Shown here: piece by piece, positions 17,515-26,889 of the stretch | Layout: each line of letters starts with the position of its first letter | Position numbering within the stretch: the first letter of the stretch is position 1 | The notes under the pieces: generated by a model | Told to the model about the DNA's origin: nothing | Seen by the model: the letters and a program-made list of their open reading frames with translations, nothing else | Database searches by the model: none | Program-made: the position numbers and the translations under genes | Assembly (NCBI GenBank): GCA_022510955.1 | Contig: JAFLSM010000008.1 | Coordinates: 1 to 60,500, forward strand | Direction: 5' to 3' | Source: Ruminococcus sp. | GTDB lineage: Bacteria; Bacillota; Clostridia; Oscillospirales; Acutalibacteraceae | DNA: 60,500 nt

Positions 17515-17605
17515 AACAGTCAGATGACTGCACCTATCCGAGCAGAGAACAACATATAAAAACACTCGTTTCTGCCCGACCGTTATAGAGCAAATTCATA
17601 TAAAG
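17513..17605 (-). repeat. dispersed intergenic element, copy B
   Basis: Read on the minus strand it starts CTTTATATGAATTTGC and contains GTTTTTATATGTTG and CTGCTCGGATAGGTGCAGTC, then ends with a CAGTC/GACTG hairpin and TTTTA. The 4-bp stem is 17528-17531/17542-17545. It abuts the map-side T-tract of the terminator at 17608. The 22 bases at 17526-17547 (plus strand TGACTGCACC...GCAGA) match copy C. Confidence 0.82.
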
Positions 17606-17607
17606 TA

Positions 17608-17641
17608 AAAATAAGGTACTGTTTTTTCAGTACCTTATTTT
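17608..17641. terminator. bidirectional terminator between the ECF operon and map
   Basis: A 14-bp perfect stem (AAAATAAGGTACTG / CAGTACCTTATTTT) encloses a loop of six T. A and T runs on the flanks allow termination in both directions. Confidence 0.92.
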
Positions 17642-18514
17642 TTAATATGAAATTATTTCATAACCGTCGTCAGTGACAAGCACTTGAATTTCCCACTGCG
17701 CAGATGGCTTGCCATCCTTTGTATAAATTGTCCAGCCATTTTCTTCGTCAACAAACACATCTGCCTTACCCATATTAATCATAGGTTCAATAGTAAATAT
17801 CATTCCCGGCACCATAAGCATTTCTGTGCCCTTTGTTGTTACGTAACTTACCCAAGGCTCTTCATGAAATTCAAGACCTATGCCGTGACCGCCTACTTCA
17901 CGGACAACAGAATATCCGTTGCTCTTAACATAATCGTTGACAGCCTGACCCATATCACCAAGAAACCCCCAAGGTTTAACGGCCTTTAATCCCTCTTGTA
18001 GACTCTGCTTAGCAACCTCAACAAGTCTTCTGTTTTCTTCGCTAACATTTCCAATACAAAACATTCTTGATGAGTCAGAAAAAAAGCCGTTAAGCTCTGT
18101 TGAGCAGTCAACATTAATAATATCTCCATCTTTTAAAATGACATCTTCACTTGGGATTCCGTGACAAACTTCATTATTTATTGAAGTGCACACACTCTTC
18201 GGAAATCCCTCATAACCAAGAGTGGCGGGGATACCTCCCATTTTTATAGTCAAATCGTGCACCCACCTGTTAATCTCTTCAGTTGAAATTCCCGCCTTAA
18301 TATGTTCAGCAACATAGTCAAGTACGGCAATATTAATTTTTGCACTTTCCTTGATTTTTTCAATCTGCTGTGGTGTCTTTATTATCGTATGGTCGGGAAC
18401 AATATGTCCCTGACTCTCAAAAATTTCAATTTTTTCATCAAATTCAATGTGACATTTTTTATATTTTTTTCCGCTGCCACACCAACATACATCATTTCTT
18501 CCGGGCTTATCCAC
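17642..18514 (-). CDS. map: methionine aminopeptidase type I with SEC-C zinc motif
   Basis: This 290-aa enzyme removes the initiator Met from nascent proteins. The C-terminal catalytic domain (about 45-290) shows the type I pattern: the metal ligand regions VDCSTELNGFFSDSSR, GHGIGLEFHEEP and TIEPMI, and a final WEIQVLV. The first 25 residues form a SEC-C motif (CWCGSGKKYKKCH), a zinc-binding extension seen in some bacterial MetAPs. I chose the GTG at 18514 because AGGAG lies 8 bases upstream; an upstream GTG at 18521-18523 overlaps that site. The gene is monocistronic and convergent with the ECF operon. Confidence 0.94.
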   Translation of the reverse strand: MDKPGRNDVCWCGSGKKYKKCHIEFDEKIEIFESQGHIVPDHTIIKTPQQIEKIKESAKINIAVLDYVAEHIKAGISTEEINRWVHDLTIKMGGIPATLGYEGFPKSVCTSINNEVCHGIPSEDVILKDGDIINVDCSTELNGFFSDSSRMFCIGNVSEENRRLVEVAKQSLQEGLKAVKPWGFLGDMGQAVNDYVKSNGYSVVREVGGHGIGLEFHEEPWVSYVTTKGTEMLMVPGMIFTIEPMINMGKADVFVDEENGWTIYTKDGKPSAQWEIQVLVTDDGYEIISY

Positions 18515-18734
18515 AAAGATCACTCCTATAATTTATTTACCATCTCATAATTAAATAGATTATAGCACAATCATACTTATATCTCAATATTTTTTATATG
18601 CGATGAAATCAATAATTTTACGACAAGTTGCTAATCCACTATGATATATCTTATCATAATTACAAAACTGTATTATGTAAAAAAGGAAAGTAAAACAAGC
18701 AAAATATAAATATATTAAAACAAATTAACTAAAT

Positions 18735-18770
18735 TAACATTGACACTTTTACGCGACAGTGTTAATATTA
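18735..18770 (+). promoter_or_regulatory. promoter overlapped by an inverted repeat
   Basis: TTGACA (18740-18745), 17 bases and TAATAT (18763-18768) form a good promoter. A dyad with 13-nt arms (18735-18747 and 18758-18770; 11 positions are Watson-Crick, one a G-T pair) covers both boxes, as an operator would. Its downstream gene is degraded. Confidence 0.55.
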
Positions 18771-18917
18771 CACTATAAAAAATGATATACCATAATATAT
18801 TTCATCTTTTATACTTAAGTAGGAAAATTATTACCGGGGAAATATTTTATAAATATGGTTCCCAGATATATCAAGCTATGATATGCTAAATGTTTTTTAT
18901 TTTACAGGATAATTTTT

Positions 18918-19074
18918 ATGAAAAAGTTTTTTGCAATTATGTTCGTGTGATACTAATACAGCAACAACCTTTGATAGTAAGAGTATTGATAACGGCTATA
19001 ACAATTATTTAGCAGGCGGAAATATGGCCTACACGGATAGTAATTTGTATGTGAACTTATCATTTGGATATTGA
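18918..19074 (+). pseudogene. remnant of a secreted-protein gene
   Basis: An ATG at 18918 opens a signal-peptide-like start (MKKFFAIMFV) that stops after 10 codons. One frame over, bases 18952-19074 read as protein-like sequence containing NYLAGGNMAYTDSNLYVNLSF before a stop. The two pieces look like one gene broken by a frameshift and deletions. GGNMAYTDSNLYV-like text occurs in Clostridia repeat proteins such as DUF5050, but this is only a resemblance. A further remnant ending KKAVEYLGYNITYI may lie at about 19150-19228. Confidence 0.5.
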
Positions 19075-19258
19075 TGAAATGAAACAACATATGCCTTATA
19101 CTGTTTTTGAATGACTAATTTTATATCTAATGTAAAATTAATTTCTGATGTTAATACTTGTTCGTATTATAAAAATCGCAAACAAAAAAGCTGTTGAATA
19201 TTTAGGTTATAATATTACTTATATATAAATTTTTTCTTTGAGTTTTAAGGAGATACTA

Positions 19259-19804
19259 ATGAAAAATAATGAATGTAACAACAAAGAGTATAAATTGTAT
19301 AATGTGATATTCCCAATATTTATGTTATTTATTTTTAACCCATTCCTATTAATTTTCTCGTTGTGTGGCAATTTTATAATCGATTCAATAGTCCTATTAA
19401 TAATTTCTTTTTTATTCTATAAAAAACTTAGTTTACAATTTTATATATCAAATATTTTTAAAGTGTGGCTATTTGGATTTTTTTCTGATTTTGTTGGTTT
19501 GTTTTATTTAATTATGGTATCTCTTCTTTCAAATGCCAGTTATTATGATGGTGATGATTTAGGAAAACAAATTTTATCCGGTGTTTATTCAGCAACAAAT
19601 CAGTCTCATTTTGACAGCTTTTGGGGATTTGCTTTTATAATGAGTGGTATTATTATATCAGCTGCTATTATATTCCTAATGAATTATATATTTACTTTTA
19701 ATAAACTTGATATAAGTAAAAAGCAGAAATTATTCTCAGCGTTAATTCTTGCAGTTTCTACTGCACCATATACTTTTTTGTTGCCTAAAGAATTGTTTTA
19801 TTGA
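19259..19804 (+). CDS. small hypothetical multi-spanning membrane protein
   Basis: I do not recognise this 181-aa protein. A short charged N terminus is followed by about five strongly hydrophobic segments (roughly residues 14-33, 38-53, 64-90, 125-145 and 155-172), so it is an integral membrane protein. The ATG at 19259 has AAGGAG 6 bases upstream; a TTG at 19238 lies before that site and was rejected. The gene is very AT-rich and Phe/Ile/Leu-rich and stands alone after a degenerate region, which suggests accessory DNA. No motif points to a function. Confidence 0.7.
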   Translation: MKNNECNNKEYKLYNVIFPIFMLFIFNPFLLIFSLCGNFIIDSIVLLIISFLFYKKLSLQFYISNIFKVWLFGFFSDFVGLFYLIMVSLLSNASYYDGDDLGKQILSGVYSATNQSHFDSFWGFAFIMSGIIISAAIIFLMNYIFTFNKLDISKKQKLFSALILAVSTAPYTFLLPKELFY

Positions 19805-19865
19805 TGTTAGCTTTATTATTATAATATTATAAGTTAAAACTACTGAAAGCAATAAAATCTCAAAG

Positions 19866-19894
19866 TTGCCTGAAAGTATTTTTTAGTGTATAAT
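19866..19894 (+). promoter_or_regulatory. predicted promoter of the cwlD-like/radA operon
   Basis: TTGCCT (19866-19871), a 17-base spacer and a perfect TATAAT (19889-19894) lie about 57 bases before the amidase start. Confidence 0.75.
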
Positions 19895-19950
19895 TGAAAA
19901 GTAATAAGAATACTACTATTCAGCATATTATTATGCGGAGGTAGATTGTT

Positions 19951-20661
19951 ATGAACTTTAAAAAGATTATGTTTTCAACACTATGTTTAACATTGTTTAT
20001 GTCATTCTTCATATTAATGATTTCTGCTGTGCCTACAATAACACTAACAACATCTTCGGATTCAGGGCAAATAACACCTATCGTAGTAATAGATCCGGGA
20101 CACGGAGGAGAGGATGGCGGTGCAATCAATGACGACGGAGTGATTGAAAAGGATATTAATCTTGAAATCTCCTTAAAGGCAGCTGATTTGCTTAATTTTT
20201 TCGGCTTTGATGTTAAAATGACACGAAATGATGATATAGCTCTGTCGGGCGATGAACAGACTGTTCGCGCACGCAAGGTTGCTGATATGAACAAGCGTCT
20301 TGAAATTTATAATTCAGATGAGAACAATGTAGTTATCAGTATTCATCAAAACAAGTTTGAACAAACTAAATATCACGGCACACAGGTGTTCTATTCACCA
20401 AATAACGAAAACAGCAAAGCACTTGCAGAAAATGTTAGATTTGCAGTAAAAAAGCTTACACAGCCCGATAATGAGCGTGAATGCAAAAAGTCCGACAACG
20501 GGATTTATCTTTTGAAACACGCAAAAAACCCTGCAATAATTGTAGAATGCGGATTTATTTCAAACGACGAAGAATGTGCAAATTTGCTTGATGAAACCTA
20601 TCAAAAACAAATTTCATTTGCAATCATCAGCGGTTTTTTAGACTACAACATTTCTAAATAA
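19951..20661 (+). CDS. cwlD: CwlD-like N-acetylmuramoyl-L-alanine amidase
   Basis: This 236-aa exported amidase of the Amidase_3 family cuts the bond between MurNAc and L-Ala in peptidoglycan. A single N-terminal hydrophobic segment (about 8-28) is a signal or anchor. The zinc ligands are visible in DPGHGGEDGG (His), the Glu of VIEKDINLEI and SIHQNKF (His); the catalytic Glu lies in IIVECGFISN near the C terminus. The size and lack of cell-wall-binding repeats match CwlD, which makes muramic-delta-lactam in spore cortex, but other short amidases look alike. GGAGG lies 9 bases before the ATG. It is the first gene of an operon with radA, 15 bases downstream. Confidence 0.82.
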   Translation: MNFKKIMFSTLCLTLFMSFFILMISAVPTITLTTSSDSGQITPIVVIDPGHGGEDGGAINDDGVIEKDINLEISLKAADLLNFFGFDVKMTRNDDIALSGDEQTVRARKVADMNKRLEIYNSDENNVVISIHQNKFEQTKYHGTQVFYSPNNENSKALAENVRFAVKKLTQPDNERECKKSDNGIYLLKHAKNPAIIVECGFISNDEECANLLDETYQKQISFAIISGFLDYNISK

Positions 20662-20676
20662 TGGATGTGAAAATAT

Positions 20677-22044
20677 ATGGCTTCAAAAATTAAAAGCGTT
20701 TACATATGTTCAGAATGTGGTCACGAATCACCAAAATGGTATGGAAAATGCCCATCCTGTGGTGAATGGAACACAATGAACGAAGAGATAAAAAAAACTT
20801 CAAAATCGGCATCTGTTGTTAAATCAAAGGTATACTCAAGCAATGTAACACCCGCAACAATAAATGAAATTTCAACAGAGGATGAACATCGCTATGATAC
20901 AGGCTGCAAGGAACTAAACCGAGTTTTAGGCGGTGGAATTGTAAAGGGAAGCCTAATCTTGCTTGGCGGTGATCCGGGCATCGGTAAATCTACTGTATTA
21001 ATGCAAATTTGTCAGTTTCTTGGCGACACACTAAAGATTTTATATGTTTCGGGCGAGGAATCAAAACGACAGCTAAAATTAAGGGCGATAAGATTAGGTG
21101 TTAATTCACCAAATCTGTTTGTAATGACGGAAACCGATGTTGAAATTGTCTGCGAGCAAATAAAGCAGGTAAAACCCGACCTCGTTATGATTGACTCAAT
21201 TCAAACTATGAATTTAACTGAACTTTCATCATCACCCGGAAGTATAACGCAGGTTAGAGAATCTACCAATATGCTTATGCATACAGCAAAAGGCTGTGAC
21301 ATTCCGATGTTCATAGTCGGTCATGTAAATAAAGAGGGTTCTATTGCGGGGCCAAAAGTACTTGAACATATTGTAGACACAGTACTGCACTTTGAAGGCG
21401 ATAAGCAGATGAGCTGCCGAATTTTAAGAGCAATTAAGAACAGATATGGCTCAACAAATGAAATTGGTGTGTTTGAAATGACAGACAAAGGCTTGCAGGA
21501 AGTTGAAAATCCATCTGTAATGTTGCTCACCGGCAGACCGAGAAATGTATCTGGCACTTGTGTAACCTGTACTATCGAGGGTTCCCGTCCGATTTTAGCT
21601 GAAACACAAGGTCTTGCGACACAGAGCGGATATGGAAATGCAAGACGAATGTCAACTGGTTTTGATTACAACAGACTTTCATTGCTACTTGCAGTTCTTG
21701 AAAAGCGTGCAGGATATTATTTTTCAAATTGTGATGCTTACATTAATATTGTAGGTGGTTTAAGAGTGGACGAGCCTGCTATTGACCTTTCGATTGCTAT
21801 GGCTCTTATCAGCAGTCTTAAGGATACACCAATCTCTGAAAATGCAGTTGCTTTTGGTGAAATCGGACTTGCTGGTGAAATCAGAGCTGTTTCACAGGCA
21901 CAAATGAGGATTAATGAGGCTGTGAGACTTGGATTTACTAAAATTATACTTCCATATCACAACTTAAAAAGCGTTCAGTGTGATAACGCTGAGTTAATTG
22001 GCGTTAAGAATATAAGACAGGCATTTGAGGCAATTTCAGAATGA
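20677..22044 (+). CDS. radA: DNA repair protein RadA/Sms
   Basis: This 455-aa RecA-like ATPase and branch-migration helicase takes part in recombination and transformation. The N-terminal zinc finger has Cys 11, 14, 25 and 28 (CSEC...CPSC). Walker A is GDPGIGKST at 98-106. The RadA-specific KNRYG motif precedes the C-terminal Lon-protease-like domain, which includes GGLRVDEPAIDLSIA. The length is normal (about 450-460). It follows the amidase gene closely and overlaps the next gene by 4 bases (ATGA), so all three are co-transcribed. Confidence 0.97.
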   Translation: MASKIKSVYICSECGHESPKWYGKCPSCGEWNTMNEEIKKTSKSASVVKSKVYSSNVTPATINEISTEDEHRYDTGCKELNRVLGGGIVKGSLILLGGDPGIGKSTVLMQICQFLGDTLKILYVSGEESKRQLKLRAIRLGVNSPNLFVMTETDVEIVCEQIKQVKPDLVMIDSIQTMNLTELSSSPGSITQVRESTNMLMHTAKGCDIPMFIVGHVNKEGSIAGPKVLEHIVDTVLHFEGDKQMSCRILRAIKNRYGSTNEIGVFEMTDKGLQEVENPSVMLLTGRPRNVSGTCVTCTIEGSRPILAETQGLATQSGYGNARRMSTGFDYNRLSLLLAVLEKRAGYYFSNCDAYINIVGGLRVDEPAIDLSIAMALISSLKDTPISENAVAFGEIGLAGEIRAVSQAQMRINEAVRLGFTKIILPYHNLKSVQCDNAELIGVKNIRQAFEAISE

Positions 22045-22733
22045 AACGGCTTATAATGTCAGATAAATACAGCTGTTTTTACAATGAACTTATTGATATC
22101 GGTTATCAAATCATTCCAACCGATACAATCGTGGTCTTTCATACACCTGAACAAAAGCACGCTGATATGCAGTGTTTAAAAATTGATGATAAATATTTTA
22201 TATTAAATGAATGCGACCGCTTAAAACACTCTTTAAACCCACTAAATCCAATAGTCATTTCACACAAAGCAGGAAAGAAATATCCTGAAAATGTACTTCT
22301 TAACTGCTTATATCTTGATAATATTTTATACGGAAAATCTTCCGCAATATCAAGTGAAGTTAAAGAATATTGTAATGAAAATAATATAAAAATAGTCAAT
22401 GTTAATCAAGGATATACACGCTGTTCTACACTTATAGTTAATGAAAAGGCTGCGATTACTGCTGACATTTCAATTGCGAAAGCGCTTAAAAACAATGGGG
22501 TAGAGGTAATGAAAATCAGTGAAGGGCATATTATTCTTGAGGGCTTTAATTATGGATTTATCGGCGGAGCAAGCGGTAAGATTGATAACAGAATCGTATT
22601 TTTTGGCAATGTAAAAAATCATCCTGATTTTAATAAAATAGAAACTTTTATAAAAAATCACGGCAAAGATATTCAAATTCTATGTCCACAAATGCCACTT
22701 ACTGACATAGGTGGCATAGTAGAAAAGGAGTAA
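22041..22733 (+). CDS. conserved hypothetical protein, possible GME-fold (DUF6873-like)
   Basis: The function is unknown. This 230-aa soluble protein overlaps radA by ATGA and is probably translationally coupled to it. Sequence points include HTPEQKHADMQ, VNQGYTRCSTLIV (about residues 121-133), ITADISIAKAL, and a GGASGKIDN loop near residue 175. The combination of HADMQ and a repeated strand/Gly-loop layout recalls proteins described as DUF6873 family with a guanidino-modifying-enzyme fold. That link is from memory and untested, and catalytic residues cannot be named. It ends inside a bidirectional terminator. Confidence 0.7.
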   Translation: MKRLIMSDKYSCFYNELIDIGYQIIPTDTIVVFHTPEQKHADMQCLKIDDKYFILNECDRLKHSLNPLNPIVISHKAGKKYPENVLLNCLYLDNILYGKSSAISSEVKEYCNENNIKIVNVNQGYTRCSTLIVNEKAAITADISIAKALKNNGVEVMKISEGHIILEGFNYGFIGGASGKIDNRIVFFGNVKNHPDFNKIETFIKNHGKDIQILCPQMPLTDIGGIVEKE

Positions 22734-22753
22734 TCATTTAGATTACTCCTTTT
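22723..22753. terminator. bidirectional terminator
   Basis: A 13-bp perfect stem (AAAAGGAGTAATC / GATTACTCCTTTT) with a 5-nt loop overlaps the stop codon of the radA operon's last gene and serves the convergent recombinase gene too. Confidence 0.9.
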
Positions 22754-22757
22754 GAGT

Positions 22758-23759
22758 TTATTCATCATACTCACTTTTCTGTTTCATATGCGAAAGGGGA
22801 TTGCTTTCAGCCGCATCTTTCATTTGCTGAGAACTTAAATGAGTATAAATCTCAGTAGTTCCCAGATTCTCATGACCTAAAACATCCTTTAAAACTCTGA
22901 TATCAACATCACCATGCTGATACATAAGCGTTGCTGCTGTATGTCTTAATTTATGACAGGAATATCCTTGAGCGTCAAGTCCGATTTTTGAAAGATACTT
23001 ATAAACCATAGCCTGAATAGTTTTAACAGACATTCTGTTATGATTTCTGCTGATGAACAAGGCACGCTTATCCTTGACTTCATCAACAGGACGCACCTTC
23101 ATATAGGCAGTTATAGCATCTGAACAGGCTTGATTAAGATAGATTACACGCTCCTTGTTGCCTTTGCCAACAACTCGGATTGTACCGTCTTGGCGAACAT
23201 CAGTATAGTTAAGTCCAGCCATCTCAGAAACTCGAAGTCCACAGTTAAGGAAGAGTGTAATAATGCAATAATCACGCTCTTTATACTGACCTTCAACAGC
23301 ATTTAAAAGCTCTATGCTTTGTTCAAGTGTCAAATATTTTGGCAAAGACTTTTTCTTTTTAGGAATTTCAAGCATATCAACTGGGTTAGTGCTTATAGAA
23401 TGTTTGTTCTTATGTAAAAAATTGAAATATCCTTTAAGACTTGAGCATTTTCTTGCGCGGGAAGTAGCGCTGTTATGGCGTTCGTTTGCAAGAAAATCCA
23501 TATATTCGTAAGCGTCATTCAAAGAAATAGTTTTAACTAAATCAAGTGTCACATCATCAATTTTGATATTATCAAATGGGATGTTAGCATCAATTAAATG
23601 CCTGCGAAGCTTAATAAAACGAAAAAAAGTACGCAAATCAAGATAATATTCATTAACAGTCTTTTGGGATTTATTCCTAATTGTCTGCAAGTAATAAAGA
23701 TAATCAAGAATAATCTGGGGAGCATCATCACGATAATTAACAGCCAAAAAAATCACCAA
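22758..23759 (-). CDS. XerC/XerD-type tyrosine recombinase
   Basis: This recombinase of up to 333 aa has a SAM-like N-terminal core-binding domain (about 13-120) and a catalytic domain (about 140-310). All catalytic residues are seen: Arg176 in NCGLR, Lys199 in VVGKGNK, His269 and Arg272 in HKLRH, His296 in LGHE and nucleophile Tyr305 in EIYTH. The compact length and absence of phage or transposon genes fit a chromosome-dimer-resolution Xer protein, though the choice between XerC, XerD and a CodV-like paralog is not possible from sequence alone. The start is uncertain: TTG at 23759, GTG at 23756 and a TTG nine codons in are possible. A 13-bp inverted repeat lies about 170 bases upstream. Confidence 0.88.
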   Translation of the reverse strand: MVIFLAVNYRDDAPQIILDYLYYLQTIRNKSQKTVNEYYLDLRTFFRFIKLRRHLIDANIPFDNIKIDDVTLDLVKTISLNDAYEYMDFLANERHNSATSRARKCSSLKGYFNFLHKNKHSISTNPVDMLEIPKKKKSLPKYLTLEQSIELLNAVEGQYKERDYCIITLFLNCGLRVSEMAGLNYTDVRQDGTIRVVGKGNKERVIYLNQACSDAITAYMKVRPVDEVKDKRALFISRNHNRMSVKTIQAMVYKYLSKIGLDAQGYSCHKLRHTAATLMYQHGDVDIRVLKDVLGHENLGTTEIYTHLSSQQMKDAAESNPLSHMKQKSEYDE

Positions 23760-23923
23760 CTTAAAACATTAATAAAAGAATAGTATAAAGTTATAATATT
23801 AAATTTATCATCAAGTACAGAAAAATGATGGATTAGGAACGAACGAATTGCACAAAACAATAATTTTGTAATGGGTTGCTAACCGAGGGAAACGAGGTTC
23901 AACTTCGCTAATAGTCCATAAGT

Positions 23924-23953
23924 AATTATACAAAATGAATATTTTGTATAATT
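23924..23953. repeat. 13-bp inverted repeat with 4-bp centre
   Basis: AATTATACAAAAT (23924-23936) and its perfect complement (23941-23953) flank GAAT. It has no T-tract, so it is not a normal terminator. The arms-plus-short-centre layout beside a tyrosine recombinase gene recalls a recombination core site, but this is a guess. Confidence 0.5.
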
Positions 23954-24003
23954 AAGGGTAGGAGTTAAATAATAATTAACGGAATAAAAGCCTTATTTTA
24001 TTA

Positions 24004-24513
24004 TTAAAAATATTTATCATAATCACTATCCGTTGGAATTGGTCTTTCCAAACCAATAACTCTTGGCCACATATCTGTGTCATCAATTATAAATCCCATG
24101 ATCATACCCATATGACTGTGAAGATGTCTAAACTGAGCTAATATCAATGTAAATTTTGTATATTTACAGTTTTTAGGATATTCAAGTAATTGATCATCTG
24201 TAAGCATTAAAACATATTTTTCAATCTTATTCTTAATTAGATTATAGTATTCATTGATTTCTACTCTCGATAAATGCTTAGCAGGTTTTATATCAAGATT
24301 ATTCAAATTATCTGCGTGTATCAACGGTTCGACATAATCATAAGGATTTATGAACCACATATCAAGTGAATGAAGCATATGGTATATATGTTGCCACATC
24401 GGAGCATTGCAATATTCTTTATCCCACAAGTCATTAGGAACACAGTCAATAACATTTTTTACCTCCCACAAAGCCCTGTTTGTCTGATCAGAAATTACAT
24501 CTAATATTTCCAA
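24004..24513 (-). CDS. DinB-like metal-binding four-helix protein
   Basis: This cytosolic protein of about 169 aa is related to the DinB/YfiT superfamily, whose members bind a metal through three His residues and often act in thiol-dependent detoxification. Candidate ligands lie in WQHIYHMLHSLD (about residues 40-51) and FRHLHSHMG (about 128-136), at the ends of long helices as in the family. The substrate is unknown. I prefer the TTG at 24513, since GGAAGGG lies 6 bases upstream; a TTG at 24531 would precede that site. It is a single gene with a TTGATA/TAATAT promoter. Confidence 0.75.
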   Translation of the reverse strand: MEILDVISDQTNRALWEVKNVIDCVPNDLWDKEYCNAPMWQHIYHMLHSLDMWFINPYDYVEPLIHADNLNNLDIKPAKHLSRVEINEYYNLIKNKIEKYVLMLTDDQLLEYPKNCKYTKFTLILAQFRHLHSHMGMIMGFIIDDTDMWPRVIGLERPIPTDSDYDKYF

Positions 24514-24573
24514 TATATTCCCTTCCTTCAATTTCCAAATAATAAATCTTTTGTATAATTCGTTTCAAAAATT

Positions 24574-24602
24574 ATATTAGCATATTATTATTAAAATATC
24601 AA
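24574..24602 (-). promoter_or_regulatory. predicted promoter of the DinB-like gene
   Basis: On the minus strand TTGATA (24597-24602), 17 bases and TAATAT (24574-24579). The region is extremely AT-rich, so this is tentative. Confidence 0.5.
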
Positions 24603-24678
24603 TATGTAAAACATAAAATACATATAAAATATATCGTTTTAATATAACTATCACTTTATATTTTAATATTTACACAAA

Positions 24679-24709
24679 AAAATCCGCCTGAACAAATCAA
24701 GCGGATTTT
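24679..24709 (-). terminator. gdhA terminator
   Basis: A 13-nt stem with one mismatch (AAAATCCGCCTGA / TCAAGCGGATTTT) lies 25 bases after the gdhA stop and is followed on the minus strand by a run of seven T. Confidence 0.92.
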
Positions 24710-24734
24710 CTCATTTATTCAATTCAGTAAATTA

Positions 24735-26093
<1,359 letters not shown>

Positions 26094-26113
26094 TCACATT
26101 AAATATAAACATA

Positions 26114-26156
26114 TCAGCAAGTTATAAAAACCATATAACTCAGTATTCCTTGCTGA
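26114..26156 (-). other. two-tier hairpin in the gdhA leader
   Basis: In the gdhA 5' leader, TCAGCAAG and CTTGCTGA (26114-26121 and 26149-26156) form an outer 8-bp stem. An inner GTTATA/TATAAC stem (26121-26126/26134-26139) can form inside. It lies between the predicted promoter and the start codon and has no T-tract. Confidence 0.55.
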
Positions 26157-26164
26157 ACAATAAT

Positions 26165-26193
26165 ATAATACTATATTTTTTACTGATTTGCAA
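26165..26193 (-). promoter_or_regulatory. predicted gdhA promoter
   Basis: On the minus strand TTGCAA (26188-26193), a 17-base spacer and TATTAT (26165-26170), about 100 bases before the gdhA ATG. The divergent 26067-26487 region otherwise holds only AT-rich sequence and the HTH-gene promoter. Confidence 0.65.
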
Positions 26194-26413
26194 TATATTT
26201 TATAATATTCCTGCAAATTTTTTCATTTTTTCTTGTATTTTTAGTGTTTTTAAAGATAAATTTGCAATTTTTTATTTCAGAATTTGAAATTTTATAATAA
26301 AATATCTTTCAAAATTTTATTTCCACATAAAATAAACACCACTTTCAACTGTTAATAATTCTTTTGTATAATTCAAAAAGATTATCTTAACATTAAATTA
26401 ACATTTAATTTAG

Positions 26414-26443
26414 TTGCAAATAGACATATTAATATGTTATAAT
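26414..26443 (+). promoter_or_regulatory. predicted promoter of the HTH regulator gene
   Basis: TTGCAA (26414-26419), 18 bases and a perfect TATAAT (26438-26443) preceded by TGT, an extended -10 element. Confidence 0.7.
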
Positions 26444-26487
26444 GATGTTGATTATACAGAATGTAATATTAATGGAGTGTGAAACAT

Positions 26488-26700
26488 TTGGATTACTGCA
26501 AACGATTAAAAGAACTTCGCATTAAAAACGGATATACTCAACAGCAGATTGCTTTTATACTACATACTCGTCAAGAACAATACAGCAAATACGAAAGCGG
26601 TAAACGGGAACTTCCTGTTCATCATTTGATTACTTTATGTTGTCTTTACCGAGTATCGGCTGACTATGTTTTAGGAATAGATAAGTTTGTTTCAAAATGA
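26488..26700 (+). CDS. small Cro/CI-type (XRE) HTH regulator
   Basis: This protein of about 70 aa is almost entirely one helix-turn-helix domain: LKELRIKNGYTQQQIAFIL (helices 1-2), then EQYSKYESGKRELP (recognition helix region) and HHLITLCCLYRVSADYVLG. It is a DNA-binding protein with no effector domain. I chose TTG at 26488, with GGAG 10 bases upstream, because a GTG at 26479 almost touches that site. It is divergent from gdhA across about 420 bases, so control of gdhA or of itself is possible, but its target is unknown. Confidence 0.85.
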   Translation: MDYCKRLKELRIKNGYTQQQIAFILHTRQEQYSKYESGKRELPVHHLITLCCLYRVSADYVLGIDKFVSK

Positions 26701-26740
26701 CTACTCCCTTCCCTATCTTGTTGCCAAACGCATAAATGTA

Positions 26741-26827
26741 AACCCGTTGACTGCACCTATCCGAGCAGACAGCACTATATGAATATGCTTTTATATTGAC
26801 GACTGTTTCTGCGCAATCCCTATAAAG
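26741..26827 (-). repeat. dispersed intergenic element, copy C
   Basis: Read on the minus strand it starts CTTTATAGGGATTGCGCAG and contains CTGTCTGCTCGGATAGG followed by TGCAGTC. The stem is 26751-26754/26765-26768. It directly follows the T-tract of the lysA terminator. Its central 22 bases match copy B. It lies between convergent genes, so it is not the leader of any gene. Confidence 0.82.
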
Positions 26828-26832
26828 CAAAA

Positions 26833-26859
26833 AATCCCTGTCCAAAAAGGACAGGGATT
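26833..26859 (-). terminator. terminator of the lon-engB-lysA operon
   Basis: An 11-bp perfect stem (AATCCCTGTCC / GGACAGGGATT) with a 5-nt loop, 30 bases after the lysA stop and followed on the minus strand by TTTT and GC. Confidence 0.92.
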
Positions 26860-26889
26860 AAATTATATTTAGAAAGTAAAGTTATTTAA

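Larger units (their letters stand above)
18515..19258. other. long AT-rich intergenic region
   Basis: About 740 bases between map and a small membrane-protein gene. It holds a lone promoter with an overlapping dyad (18735-18770) and the remains of a secreted-protein gene (18918-19074, with possible further coding remnants to about 19228). I see nothing recognisable in 18540-18734. Confidence 0.6.

Noticed and set aside
22758..23759. Integrase of a prophage or conjugative element
   Set aside because: There are no phage, relaxase or excisionase genes nearby, and the protein has the compact Xer layout between housekeeping genes.
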